Positions 1 to 8,816 of a stretch of 64,000 nucleotides of DNA are shown here, piece after piece. Positions within the stretch are counted from its first letter, which is position 1, and each line of letters starts with the position of its first letter. Under the pieces are notes generated by a model, which searched no databases, was not told the DNA's origin, and saw only the letters and a program-made list of their open reading frames with translations. Origin of the DNA: DCFW01 sp963790715 (GTDB lineage Bacteria; Bacteroidota; Bacteroidia; Bacteroidales; Bacteroidaceae); NCBI GenBank assembly GCA_963790715.1, contig CAWBPN010000002.1, positions 1 to 64,000 of the forward strand. Direction: 5' to 3'. A program made the translations under genes and the position numbers.

Positions 1-1230
1 CGCAATCAGGTAATGCGGGGTTTGTATACAGGGATGTTAAATAACCGGCTCCAGGAGATAACTCAGAAACCTGATGCTCCATTCTTAGGTGCAGGAACAG
101 GATATGGCTCTTTATGTAGGCCGGAGTGTTGATGTGTATCAGCTTCAGGTAGGCCGCAAAAGAGAATCAGATCGAAAAGAGCCTTGAAGTTGTTCTTACT
201 GAAAATGAAAGAGTGCGTCAGTTTGGCTTCACAGCTACTGAACTGGAGCGGGAGAAGAAAGATATTCTTTCCAGTTATGAAAAAATGGCTAAAGAGTCAG
301 ATAAAACTGAATCACGTTCATATGCCGATGAGTTTGTCAGAAATTACCTCGATAAGGAATGCATTCCGGGTATTCAGAAAGAATTTGAAATAGTTAAAGA
401 TTACCTGCCGGGAATTACTCTGGAGGAGATTAATAAATTAGGACAGAAATGGATCACCGACGCTAATATTGTAGCACTGATTACAGCCCCGGAAAAAGAG
501 GGAGTAAAGGTACCCACTGAAAGTCAGGTTATTGCTATTATCAAGTCTGTTAAGGGAATGAAAATTGAAGCTTATGCCGAAAAGGTTTCAGATGCTCCGC
601 TTCTCGCAGTAATACCTGTCAGTACCAAAGTAACTAAAAGAACAGATAATGCTGTTAGCCGGATTTACCGAGCTGACCTTTGGAAACGGTGTCAGCATGG
701 TTTTGAAACCAACTGATTATAAAAATGATGAGATAATATTGTCGGCTTTCAGCCCGGGCGGAACTTCTCTATATCCTGATGCTGATATTATGTCTGCAAC
801 CCTTGCTTCAACAATTATTTCTCAGAGCGGATTGGGCGATTATGATTTAATAGGGTTACAAAAGAAACTTTCGGGGAATACTGCAAAACTTACACCTTAT
901 ATAAGTGATCTCAGAGAGGGTGTAAATGGCAATTGTTCGCCAAAGGACCTTGAAACAATGCTTCAGCTGAATTATCTGTATTTTACCAGAACCAGGAAAG
1001 ACGAGAGTGCATTCAATGCTTACATCTCAAGGATTATGAACCAGTTTAAGCCTATGAGATCAATTCCGCAGATGATTTTCCAGGACACACTTTCAAAAAT
1101 CATCTCAATGAATTCGCCAAGGGTAATTAACTCTTCCTTCCGAAGCTCAGCTTAACCAGATTAACCTCGACAGATCATTGGCAATATTTAAGGATCGATT
1201 TGCTGATGCCAGCGATTTTGCTGTATCAGG
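1..1230 (+). pseudogene. M16-family (insulinase-like) zinc peptidase, C-terminal half, frameshifted
   Basis: The conceptual translation reads as the C-terminal part of a two-unit M16 metallopeptidase, a family of periplasmic or membrane-bound zinc peptidases. Recognisable stretches are LGAGTGYGSL near 90-112, QFGFTATELEREKKD near 220, GFTELTFGNGVSMVLKPTDY from about 660 and LPSEAQLNQINLDRSLAIFKDRFADASDF from about 1133. These lie in different frames. The breaks sit near 113-130, 157, 645-655 and 1128, and at 157 and 1128 one extra base explains the shift. The active-site HxxEH half lies off the left edge. Protein-level similarity between breaks is good, so either decay is very recent or this contig end carries base-call errors. 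The similarity stops near 1215-1235, where a DUF3987 reading frame begins. Confidence 0.75.
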
Positions 1231-1982
1231 TGTTGTTTACCGGTACGTTAGGTCAGATGGGAGGAGTCATTTCAAGCAACGCCAACGGTTTGGCCAGTAG
1301 GTTCATAAAGGTGATATTGCCTTCGCAAGAAAAATTTATCAACCAATGGAATCATGATGAAAAAGATGTCAAAGAACAAGAGAACGCCGTAGCAGCTATA
1401 GGCGATATAATGCAAACATTGTGGGTGAAACTGGAATGTACAGAAGACGGAATAGAGATACATTACACTAAAGAGCAAGGCGACTACGTGACTGAGTTCT
1501 TTGACAGGAAATTCAGGAAATACGATGCCATTTACGGCGAAGAATTCAAATCTATCATTATGCGTATGGGAATGATTCACATAAAGATATGCATGGTACT
1601 GACCATGCTTAGGCAGACATGCGTTGCCGATTTGGATAAGCAATTATCATTCAGTGACACTGATATCAAAAATGCCTTGAAGATGATATCAGTGCTTATT
1701 GAGCATTCGGCTTATGCTTTCCGCATGGGATGCAACAAAAAGCAGGATGGAATTAATTATGATTACATGCCGGTAGGATATAAACTGGAGGTTACCTTGG
1801 GTGAGACATTCACAACAACAGATGCGTTGAACTTTGGTTCGAAATTGGGAATGTCAAAACGTACCGTCGAACGTTGGTTGAAAGATGCTTCGGACAATAA
1901 TTCTGAAAACGGCTTGTTGATTCGGAAAATAAAGCATGGAATGTATAAAAAGAATAAAAGTGATGGTGTGATTAATAATTGA
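1218..1982 (+). pseudogene. DUF3987-type (phage/mobile-element helicase-primase-like) protein, C-terminal fragment
   Basis: The open frame from about 1218 to the stop at 1980-1982 encodes some 250 residues resembling the C-terminal part of DUF3987 proteins, which occur on integrative elements and near phage genes in Bacteroidales and carry a RecA-like ATPase core upstream. FTGTLGQMGG followed by NGLASRF fits the segment after the ATPase core; the end (LGMSKRTVERWLKD) looks like a small helix-turn-helix. The N-terminal Walker motifs are missing because the frame is joined to M16 peptidase sequence. No credible start codon precedes it, so I treat it as a 5'-truncated remnant. The nearby tRNA-Lys 3' end would suit an old integration site. 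Confidence 0.6.
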
Positions 1983-2005
1983 TTGTGTTGATAAAACGGT
2001 ATTTA

Positions 2006-2042
2006 GAAAAAGGGGAACCACACAAACGGTTCTCCTTTTTTT
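2006..2042 (+). terminator. Intrinsic terminator after the DUF3987 fragment
   Basis: AAGGGGAACC (2010-2019) pairs with GGTTCTCCTT (2029-2038) with one G-T wobble, followed by a T run to 2042. It ends the plus-strand unit. Confidence 0.75.
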
Positions 2043-2195
2043 ATTTTACGATAAAATATCATTGTTTCGACCGTCATGCACCATTACAAATAACATTACG
2101 TACCAGGGTTAATGCCCCAGCAAGTAATAATTAATAACACAATAACTGATTTCGTAGCGATTTAGATAATATAACACACCGTCTCCTGAAAACAG

Positions 2196-2268
2196 TGAAC
2201 TGCTTGGGGTTCGAACCCAAGACCCCAACATTAAAAGTGTTGTGCTCTACCAACTGAGCTAGCAATTC
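2196..2268 (-). tRNA. tRNA-Lys (anticodon TTT)
   Basis: The reverse complement folds as a complete cloverleaf of 73 bases. The acceptor stem GAATTGC pairs with GCAGTTC (one G-T), D-stem GCTC/GAGC, anticodon stem CAACA/TGTTG with loop CTTTTAA, T-stem TTGGG/CCCAA with loop TTCGAAC, and a discriminator A at 2196. The CCA end is not encoded. The anticodon TTT reads lysine codons. Confidence 0.95.
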
Positions 2269-2292
2269 AACTTTATTTCTCAAAAGCGAGTG

Positions 2293-2323
2293 CAAAGGTA
2301 CACTTTTTTTCTTAATATCCAAA
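2293..2323 (-). promoter_or_regulatory. Bacteroidales promoter for tRNA-Lys
   Basis: On the minus strand TTTG (2323-2320) and TACCTTTG (2300-2293) are 19 bases apart, matching the Bacteroidetes -33/-7 consensus TTTG...TAnnTTTG, about 25 bases ahead of the mature tRNA 5' end. Confidence 0.8.
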
Positions 2324-2342
2324 CAGTGCCCCGGATATTTTT

Positions 2343-3527
2343 CTATTTTTTTTGCTGACTGTCGTCTCTATCCTCTTTCACGTCTTCCTTTTCGACTTGC
2401 GGAGTGCTTATTATTTTGTTTACGGTATGCACCAGAGCACTGTCCTCGGGACGGTCGGTGCTGTTGTTGACGAAGTTTTTGTAGTAGGAGTAGAGAAGTG
2501 ATGTTATCGGCAGGGCAATGATCATGCCTAATATCCCGAGCAGGCAACCCCACACGGATAATGCCAATAAGATGATTGCCGGCGGCAGCCCTGTGATTTT
2601 TCCCATGATGTTAGGCGTGAGCAATGTGTCTTCTATTAACTGTACAACGGCAAACACGGCAAACATGGTCAGGAGTATTATCCAAACATTCTCTCCTGTG
2701 TCTGCCGCTTTGAGCAGGGCAAGGATAACGCCGGGAATAAGCGCAATGAACTTCATGTACGGAATCATCGTGCATATACCAACCAGAATGCCAAGTCCTA
2801 TTGCCATAGGTAGATTGATAATGAGGAATCCGACGCATGAGAGTATCGCCACAATGGTTGCAATGAGGCTTTGTCCGCGAAAATATTTATTCATGGATGT
2901 GGTTGCATCGGTGCATATCGTTTTTACGGTAGGGCGGTATTTAAACGGTACAAGCTTGTACCACCCGTTTGAAAAGGCTTCATAGTCGAGCAAAATGAAC
3001 ACAACATATAATAAGGTGACCAGAGAAGCCACTATACCTATTACTATATCTATGGATTGCGATAGCACGGATACGATCTTCGGCACTATGTTTTTTACGG
3101 CATTCACAATGTTCTCCTGGCTGAATATCCGGTTTATGGTTCTGACGTCAAGGTTGTTTATGACATATTTGTGAATGGCTTCGGGCAGCGTCGCCGTTCG
3201 TGAACCTACCGTAAAGTATTGAACAGCCAACTTGCTTACTTTTGTAAACTCGTCAATCAACGGCGGAATAATCAGTTCGTATAATCCGTATAAGCATAGC
3301 CCCACCACTATAAATGTACATATAATGGCTATTATGCGGCTCTTCATTCGCAATTTATATTGGAAAAAGCTGACTATCGGATGCAGGATGTATGCGATAA
3401 GCAACCCTATGACAAACGGCAAAAGGACACCGCTTAATTTGCGGGCAAGTATTACGATACACCATACAACCGCAATGGTGATGATGATACGGACAAAACT
3501 GTCAAATGTATATTTTTTCTCTTTCAT
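2343..3527 (-). CDS. AI-2E family transporter (PerM/YdiK-like integral membrane protein)
   Basis: This encodes a polytopic inner-membrane protein of about 394 residues of the AI-2E exporter/PerM family, whose substrates are mostly unknown. About eight hydrophobic segments are seen. The family's C-terminal pattern (MIPYMKFIALIPGVILALL, then VVQLIEDTLLTPNIMGK and LPPAIILLALSVWG) is clear. The frame is open back to 3605, but a TATTTTTG box lies at 3618-3611, so the transcript would start close to 3605; I therefore prefer the internal ATG at 3525-3527 (MKEKKYTFDSF), where relatives begin. The last 30 residues are charged and probably cytoplasmic. It is divergent from rsmI. Confidence 0.85.
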   Translation of the reverse strand: MKEKKYTFDSFVRIIITIAVVWCIVILARKLSGVLLPFVIGLLIAYILHPIVSFFQYKLRMKSRIIAIICTFIVVGLCLYGLYELIIPPLIDEFTKVSKLAVQYFTVGSRTATLPEAIHKYVINNLDVRTINRIFSQENIVNAVKNIVPKIVSVLSQSIDIVIGIVASLVTLLYVVFILLDYEAFSNGWYKLVPFKYRPTVKTICTDATTSMNKYFRGQSLIATIVAILSCVGFLIINLPMAIGLGILVGICTMIPYMKFIALIPGVILALLKAADTGENVWIILLTMFAVFAVVQLIEDTLLTPNIMGKITGLPPAIILLALSVWGCLLGILGMIIALPITSLLYSYYKNFVNNSTDRPEDSALVHTVNKIISTPQVEKEDVKEDRDDSQQKK

Positions 3528-3627
3528 TTCCTTATTGATTTTGTTTTCACAGAAAGTATATCCTAGCTTATAAATTGATGCATTTAGATATTTTTTTATC
3601 TCCAAGGATACAAAAATAGTGGTTATT

Positions 3628-3659
3628 TTGGAAAACTTATATTTTTATTGTTACATTTG
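3628..3659 (+). promoter_or_regulatory. Promoter of the rsmI operon
   Basis: TTG at 3628-3630 and TACATTTG at 3652-3659 are 21 bases apart. The -7 box ends 19 bases before the rsmI ATG, giving a short leader. Confidence 0.65.
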
Positions 3660-3678
3660 TGCGGTTAATATAAAATTA

Positions 3679-4386
3679 ATGGGAAAACTTTATATTGTAC
3701 CTACACCGGTTGGAAACTTGGATGATATGACGTTTCGAGCTGTAAAGGTGTTACAGGATGCGGATTTGATATTGGCTGAAGACACACGTACATCAGGCAT
3801 ATTGCTAAAGCATTTTGATATTGAGAACCATTTGTTGAGTCATCATAAATTCAATGAACATCAAACTTCGGAAGGTTTGGCCAAGCGCTTGCAAGGCGGC
3901 GACGAAGTAATGGCTCTTATATCCGATGCAGGGACACCGGGAATATCCGACCCCGGATTCATGCTTGTGAGAGAATGTGTGAAATTGGGCGTTGAAGTGC
4001 AATGTCTCCCGGGAGCAACAGCTTTTGTACCGGCTTTGGTGGCGTCGGGATTACCATGTGACAAATTTGTTTTTGAAGGCTTTCTTCCGCAAAAGAAAGG
4101 ACGCCAGACGTGTGCGAAGCGTTTAGCTGATGAAGAGCGTACAATGGTTTTTTATGAATCTCCTTACAGGATTGAAAAAACCCTCCGGTTGTTTATTGAT
4201 GTTATGGGTGCTGACCGTTTGGTATCCGTGTCGCGTGAAATATCTAAAATTCATGAGGAAACCGTGAGAGGAACTTTGAATGAAGTAGCAATGTATTTTG
4301 AAGAAAATAAACCGAGAGGCGAATTTGTTATTGTCTTGTCAGGCAGGCAAGATGCGAGTAATAAATATAAAAACGATGAAGTATGA
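3679..4386 (+). CDS. rsmI: 16S rRNA (cytidine1402-2'-O)-methyltransferase RsmI
   Basis: RsmI uses S-adenosylmethionine to 2'-O-methylate C1402 in the decoding centre of 16S rRNA. The 235-residue protein has the SAM-dependent tetrapyrrole-methylase fold: LYIVPTPVGNLDDMTFRAVKVL at the N terminus, LAEDTRTSG, SDAGTPGISDPG and GATAFVPALVASGLP. The frame is open from 3619, but the ATG at 3679 begins the conserved MGKLYIVPTPVGN and follows a TACATTTG promoter box that the longer version would overlap. The last four bases overlap the next gene (ATGA at 4383-4386), so the two are translationally coupled. Confidence 0.95.
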   Translation: MGKLYIVPTPVGNLDDMTFRAVKVLQDADLILAEDTRTSGILLKHFDIENHLLSHHKFNEHQTSEGLAKRLQGGDEVMALISDAGTPGISDPGFMLVRECVKLGVEVQCLPGATAFVPALVASGLPCDKFVFEGFLPQKKGRQTCAKRLADEERTMVFYESPYRIEKTLRLFIDVMGADRLVSVSREISKIHEETVRGTLNEVAMYFEENKPRGEFVIVLSGRQDASNKYKNDEV

Positions 4387-5261
4387 AAAAATTTTTTGTA
4401 ATTCTAATGGCGTGCCTTACGGTATTGACCGTTTCGTCATGCAAAGATAAAAAAGCCCAGGAGGCTAATGCTAGATTAAAGGCACAGAACGATTCATTAA
4501 TTGCAACGATTAGCAAGCAGGGTGGTCAGGTTGAAGACTTGATGGGGACTATCAGCCAGGTACAAGAGGGCTTCCGCCAGATAGATGCTGCCGAAGGGCG
4601 ACTGGATATGCATCAGGGCGCTGCCGAGAATTCGCAAAGTGTACGCCAGAGTCTTGCTGCCGACATTGAATTTATCAAAACAACAATGCAGCAGAATAAA
4701 GAGAGACTTGCCGGATTACGTGAGAATCTAAAACATAACAATAATATCAATTCCGCTCAACTGGCCAAACTGCAAAAGCTTGTCGACAGTCTTGACACCC
4801 AAATGGCTCAACAGCAGAAGGAAAGTGACCAGAAGATAAAGGAACTGCAAAATGAGTTGGCTGCAAAAAATGTGCATATTGCCGAACTTGACAAGAGTGT
4901 GAGTGCGCTTACGTCCGATAATGAGAGCAAGAGCAAGGTGATGGCTCAACAAGACAAGGATTTGAACAAAGCATGGTACGTTTTCGGCACTAAAAAGGAA
5001 TTGAAAGAGCAGGGGATACTTGAAGGCAACAAGTTGATGAAGGCTGATTTCAACAAAAACTACTTCATGCAAGTGGATATCCGCAGCCAGAAAGAGATTA
5101 AGCTTTATGCCAAATCGGCAAAGTTGCTTACCGTTCATCCTGCCGGCAGTTATGAACTTGTGCGTGACGAGAAGAAAGATTATATTTTGAGGATTACCAG
5201 CCCGACTGAGTTCTGGAGCGTATCGAAGTATCTTGTTATTCTCGTTGACAAAGTTGATTAG
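4383..5261 (+). CDS. Conserved coiled-coil lipoprotein
   Basis: A lipoprotein of 292 residues of unknown function. The signal peptide ends in a lipobox with Cys20 (LTVSSC), so it should be anchored in a membrane facing the periplasm. Residues of about 25-195 are Gln/Lys/Glu/Leu-rich and predicted to form a long coiled coil (QQNKERLAGLRENL, KLQKLVDSLDTQM). The last 95 residues are a compact globular domain with YVFGTKKELKEQGI and a beta-rich end (SPTEFWSVSKYLVILVDKVD). This layout is common in Bacteroidales envelope proteins. It overlaps rsmI by four bases and is followed at 15 bases by a HAD hydrolase gene. Confidence 0.85.
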   Translation: MKKFFVILMACLTVLTVSSCKDKKAQEANARLKAQNDSLIATISKQGGQVEDLMGTISQVQEGFRQIDAAEGRLDMHQGAAENSQSVRQSLAADIEFIKTTMQQNKERLAGLRENLKHNNNINSAQLAKLQKLVDSLDTQMAQQQKESDQKIKELQNELAAKNVHIAELDKSVSALTSDNESKSKVMAQQDKDLNKAWYVFGTKKELKEQGILEGNKLMKADFNKNYFMQVDIRSQKEIKLYAKSAKLLTVHPAGSYELVRDEKKDYILRITSPTEFWSVSKYLVILVDKVD

Positions 5262-5276
5262 AAGAAAGATATACGT

Positions 5277-5972
5277 GTGTATAAAAATATATTTTTTGAT
5301 ATAGACGATACTCTTTGGTATACAATTCATAATAGTCGCGAGACTAATTATGAATTGTACCAATATTTTAATTTAGACCGTTATTTCAATTCGTTTGAAC
5401 ATTTTTATAGCATCTACCTTGACTCCAATAATGATTTATGGAGCAGGTATGCGCTCGGCAAAGTAGATTTGGACTATGTCAACCGCAACCGATTTATGTG
5501 CCCTTTACGTACGGTTGGAATTACCGATGAATCAATGGCCCATAAATACTCGGAGAAATTCTTTTCAACATTACCTTACAAGAAGACATTACTCCCCAAT
5601 GCTGGCGAATTGCTCTCTTATCTGCGCAACAGCGGAAAGTATTGCCTGTATGTGCTGTCCAACGGATTAAGCAAGATACAATATCAAAAGCTGCGTTCGG
5701 GCGGAATATACGATTATTTCGACAAGATTATTTTGTCGGAAGATATAGGTGTGGCAAAACCGCAACAAGCCATCTTTGACTTTGCAATGAGTGCCACGCA
5801 CAGTCTTTACAAGGAATCGTTGATGATTGGTGACAGTTGGGTGAACGATATCGGCGGAGCACAAGCGGTGGGTATGGATCAGATTTATTTCAATCCCAGA
5901 AAAGAATCTCATTCACGACCTAATCCCACTTATGAAGTAGTCGACCTTATTGATATTGAAAAGATACTTTAA
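5277..5972 (+). CDS. HAD-superfamily nucleotidase, YjjG-like
   Basis: A 231-residue haloacid-dehalogenase hydrolase resembling YjjG, which dephosphorylates non-canonical pyrimidine nucleoside monophosphates. HAD motif I is FFDIDDTLW (nucleophile and acid/base Asp), motif II the Ser in YVLSNG, motif III Lys in SEDIGVAKP and motif IV MIGDSWVNDIGGA. A helical cap domain lies between motifs I and II. The start is GTG at 5277, because no ATG lies before the catalytic DIDDT motif and the preceding gene ends at 5261. Substrate is inferred from family resemblance only. Confidence 0.85.
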   Translation: MYKNIFFDIDDTLWYTIHNSRETNYELYQYFNLDRYFNSFEHFYSIYLDSNNDLWSRYALGKVDLDYVNRNRFMCPLRTVGITDESMAHKYSEKFFSTLPYKKTLLPNAGELLSYLRNSGKYCLYVLSNGLSKIQYQKLRSGGIYDYFDKIILSEDIGVAKPQQAIFDFAMSATHSLYKESLMIGDSWVNDIGGAQAVGMDQIYFNPRKESHSRPNPTYEVVDLIDIEKIL

Positions 5973-5976
5973 GGAT

Positions 5977-6735
5977 TTATTCCCCTTCAACAAACTGCTT
6001 TAGCTCCAGCGTATCGCCGTCGAAAACGACGTAGGAGAAAAAGCGAATCCAATCACCGAGGATAAGTATGCGCGCCGTTCTGTTCAACATCAGGTCGAGC
6101 ATGATGTGGCGATGGCCGTAGATGAAGAAGTTGATGTCGGGATGCGTCTTTAGGTACTCTTTTGTGTAGAGCACAATCCATTCCTTGTCTTCGCCCATAT
6201 AGTCGGGTTCTTCTCCGTTCTCGCGTTTAAGCCGGCTATGTTTTGCCCATGTCAGGCCTAACGGCATGCTCCAGCGCGGATGAATGGAAGCAAAGAGCTT
6301 TTGCAACGTAGCGTTGTGGAATAAGGCACGCAACATTTTGAACTTGTTGTCGGGGTCGCCTAATCCGTCACCGTGAGCAAGGTAAAATGTCTTGTCGTAT
6401 ATTTCGGTTGTCACCGGTGAACGGTGCATGATAACGCCGCATTCCTTCTCAAGATAATCGTGGCACCAGATGTCATGATTGCCTATGAAGTAATGTATCT
6501 CGATGCCCATATCGGTCAGTTCCGACAGCTTGCCGAGAAAACGCGTGTAGCCTTTAGGCACAACCGTCTTGAACTCGAACCAGAAATCGAACATGTCACC
6601 AAGTAAATAAATAACCGATGCATCGTTCTTAATCTTGTCTAAGAAGTTCACCAAACGCCTTTCTTGCGTTCTCCGGTGCTCAATGGCAAGTGACCCCAGA
6701 TGGGCGTCGCTTAAAAAGTATACTTTTTTATCCAT
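5977..6735 (-). CDS. lpxH: UDP-2,3-diacylglucosamine diphosphatase LpxH-like metallophosphoesterase
   Basis: In lipid A synthesis LpxH cleaves UDP-2,3-diacylglucosamine to lipid X and UMP on the inner face of the inner membrane. The 252-residue protein shows the calcineurin-type motifs in order: SDAHLG, GDMFDFWFEF, GNHDIW, HGDGLG and a late YGHRH. FDFWFEF after the second motif and the LpxH-like length favour this over a general phosphoesterase. The gene begins four bases downstream of the DUF59 gene and is very likely co-transcribed with it. A related UDP-diacylglucosamine pyrophosphatase subtype cannot be excluded. Confidence 0.8.
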   Translation of the reverse strand: MDKKVYFLSDAHLGSLAIEHRRTQERRLVNFLDKIKNDASVIYLLGDMFDFWFEFKTVVPKGYTRFLGKLSELTDMGIEIHYFIGNHDIWCHDYLEKECGVIMHRSPVTTEIYDKTFYLAHGDGLGDPDNKFKMLRALFHNATLQKLFASIHPRWSMPLGLTWAKHSRLKRENGEEPDYMGEDKEWIVLYTKEYLKTHPDINFFIYGHRHIMLDLMLNRTARILILGDWIRFFSYVVFDGDTLELKQFVEGE

Positions 6736-6739
6736 TTCC

Positions 6740-7060
6740 TTACAGGAGTCCTAATTCAAGTTTTGCCTCATCGCTTATCATGTCCTTGTCCCATGCGGGC
6801 TCAAAAACAAGATTTACATTGGCGGCTTTTACTTGTTCTATAGATTCAACCTTTTCACGAATATCTTCTAAAATGTAATCGGCAACAGGACAGCCGGGAG
6901 CAGTGAGTGTCATCTCGATGTTTACTTCAAAATTGTCGTTTACTTCAATGTTATAAACGAGTCCTAAATTGTACACATCTACCGGAATTTCAGGGTCATA
7001 AACGGTTTTCAGCATCTTGACCACATCCTCTTCTATTTTTGTTCTTGTTTCCTCGTCCAT
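6740..7060 (-). CDS. DUF59/MIP18-family iron-sulfur assembly protein (SufT-like)
   Basis: A protein of 106 residues in the MIP18/DUF59 family, which helps deliver or assemble Fe-S clusters. The hallmark segments are VYDPEIPVDVYNLGLVYNI (residues about 20-38) and MTLTAPGCPVADYI with the conserved reactive Cys. The C terminus, PAWDKDMISDEAKLELGLL, is also characteristic. It begins the pair with the lpxH-like gene. A TATGTTTG box at 7100-7093 is a possible -7 element. Confidence 0.85.
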   Translation of the reverse strand: MDEETRTKIEEDVVKMLKTVYDPEIPVDVYNLGLVYNIEVNDNFEVNIEMTLTAPGCPVADYILEDIREKVESIEQVKAANVNLVFEPAWDKDMISDEAKLELGLL

Positions 7061-7130
7061 AATAATTCCTTTTTATTATCTCTAATTAGTTGCAAACATA
7101 AGAAAAAAAAAGAATAATATAAAATTTTGG

Positions 7131-7817
7131 TTACATTCTTCCTTCGTCGGCATAACTGTAATATGTGCCGTCGCATACGATTATGTGGTCTATGAGCCTG
7201 ACATTGACCAACTTGGCAGCTTCTTTTATTTTCATTGTGAGTATGTCGTCGGCCTGGCTCGGCTTGTTGTTGTTCGACGGATGATTGTGTGCCACGGCTA
7301 AAGCCGATGCACGTGATACGATAGCAGCACGAAGTATTTCGCGAGGGTCGAAGGATGTGTTTGAAATGCCGCCGCTGCTTATTTTCTTTTTCTCAATTAC
7401 TTTGTTTGACTGGTTTAGCAGTATTATCCAGCATTCTTCAGTCGGCAAATCGCACATGATGGGATAGAATATTTCGTAAAGGTCGGTTGAACAAGTTATA
7501 TTCTCGCGCTCGGGTGTAGGTTCGGATAAACGTCGACGTCCCAATTCATTGGCTGCTATGATGCTTATGGCTTTTGCCGGACCTATGCCTTTGAATCTGC
7601 AAAGTTGGTCGAGAGTGAGTTTGCCAAGCTTGTTGAGGCTGTTGCCGCATGAAGCCAGTATGTCTTTTGTCAGTTCCACAGCCGTTTGATCGTTGCTGCC
7701 CGAACCTATGATTATTGCAAGAAGTTCGGCATTGCTTAGAGCCGCAATTCCCTGTGACATCATCTTTTCGCGTGGGCGGTCTTGCTCGTCCCAGTCGGTG
7801 ATTGTCAGTTTAGTCAT
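7131..7817 (-). CDS. radC: RadC/JAB1-MPN domain protein
   Basis: A 228-residue RadC-family protein. Residues 1-90 hold a helix-hairpin-helix-like region (LCRFKGIGPAKAISIIAANELGRR) and the rest an MPN/JAMM domain with HNHPSN and a following Asp (SQADD) that would bind zinc. Despite the name, a role in DNA repair is not established; the family is often near mobile DNA. It lies nine bases after a glycosyltransferase gene that itself abuts efp, so the three probably form one transcript. Confidence 0.9.
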   Translation of the reverse strand: MTKLTITDWDEQDRPREKMMSQGIAALSNAELLAIIIGSGSNDQTAVELTKDILASCGNSLNKLGKLTLDQLCRFKGIGPAKAISIIAANELGRRRLSEPTPERENITCSTDLYEIFYPIMCDLPTEECWIILLNQSNKVIEKKKISSGGISNTSFDPREILRAAIVSRASALAVAHNHPSNNNKPSQADDILTMKIKEAAKLVNVRLIDHIIVCDGTYYSYADEGRM

Positions 7818-7826
7818 TATGATTAT

Positions 7827-8816
7827 TTATTTATAGAATGTATTGTTGAAGGCTGAAAATTCATCTTTCCCCAGTACGCATCGTATCCACCAGGCGTAAA
7901 TGAATCCTGATCCATAGCCTAAAAGTTGTATGAACGATGTGATTATTGAAAGTATGGCTATGTTGATGCTACCCGTTTGCAGAAAGGCACTTATCAATAT
8001 GAGCAAAGCATAAAGCACTATAAGCAGCGGACCGAAAATTGTTATCGGTGACGACACAAGCAACAGTGCAACACCTGCGGTGAATACTGCCGGCAGTGCA
8101 TGTACCAATTTCAACGATTCGGGATATTTCTTGTATAAATTGATGCGGGCTATGCCTGAATTGAATACTTGCCTGAAGAATTTCTTCAGATTGGTGCGCC
8201 GTTTGTGGTACACCCATGCATCGGGAAATAAGCGGCACTTGTAGTTTGCCTTGAATATGCGGATGCTGAAGTCAATGTCTTCGCCGAAGCGCATGTTGCT
8301 GAATCCTCCCAACGCCCGATACACGTCTGTCTTTACCCCCATGTTGAAGCTGCGCGGATAGAACTTGTCAAGCTTTTGACGCCCGCCGCGAATGCCGCCT
8401 GTGGTGAAGAAAGAGGTCATTGAGTAGTTTATTGCTTTCTGTAAGTTGGTGAAAGATTTATCGGCACGGTCTGGGCCACCAAACGCATCGCACGTTTTGG
8501 TGGTCAGTTCGTGCTCAATCTTATCAAGATAGTCCTGAGGCACAACAACATCCGAATCGAGAATGACGACATAGTCGCCATGTGCACGCTCAACACCGAA
8601 GTTGCGTGTTTGTCCCGGACCTGAATTAGGCTTGAAATAATAATGTATATTCAGTCGGTCGGAATATTTCGATGCCACTTCGCGGCAAGGCAAAGTAGAC
8701 CCGTCGTCAACAATGACAACTTCGAAATTACTGAAAGTCTGATAAGTGAGGCTTTTCAGCAGTTCGTCAGCTTCATTGGGACGATTATATACCGGAACGA
8801 TTACTGAATAAAACAT
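7827..8816 (-). CDS. Family 2 glycosyltransferase with C-terminal membrane segments
   Basis: A GT-A fold glycosyltransferase of 329 residues. The N-terminal FYSVIVPVYNRPNEADELLKSL, VDDGST, the NSGPGQTRNFG nucleotide-binding stretch and VILDSDVVVP (DXD-like) are seen, then FGGPDRADKS and GFSNMRFGEDIDFSIRI, where ED is the usual acceptor-side motif. Residues from about 240 to 310 form two or three hydrophobic helices, so the enzyme should sit on the cytoplasmic side of the inner membrane. Donor and acceptor are unknown. It directly abuts efp. Confidence 0.85.
   Translation of the reverse strand: MFYSVIVPVYNRPNEADELLKSLTYQTFSNFEVVIVDDGSTLPCREVASKYSDRLNIHYYFKPNSGPGQTRNFGVERAHGDYVVILDSDVVVPQDYLDKIEHELTTKTCDAFGGPDRADKSFTNLQKAINYSMTSFFTTGGIRGGRQKLDKFYPRSFNMGVKTDVYRALGGFSNMRFGEDIDFSIRIFKANYKCRLFPDAWVYHKRRTNLKKFFRQVFNSGIARINLYKKYPESLKLVHALPAVFTAGVALLLVSSPITIFGPLLIVLYALLILISAFLQTGSINIAILSIITSFIQLLGYGSGFIYAWWIRCVLGKDEFSAFNNTFYK

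Noticed and set aside
2131..2322. 63-residue minus-strand frame
   Set aside because: It covers the tRNA-Lys gene and its promoter; the translation is a by-product of the tRNA sequence.
2518..2985. 155-residue plus-strand frame in the AI-2E transporter
   Set aside because: It is antisense to a clear transporter and its Ile/Met/Thr-rich mix is the usual shadow of a membrane protein.
4728..5363. 211-residue minus-strand frame
   Set aside because: Runs across the lipoprotein and HAD genes on the other strand; the Leu/Phe/His-rich mix reflects coiled-coil codons read backwards.
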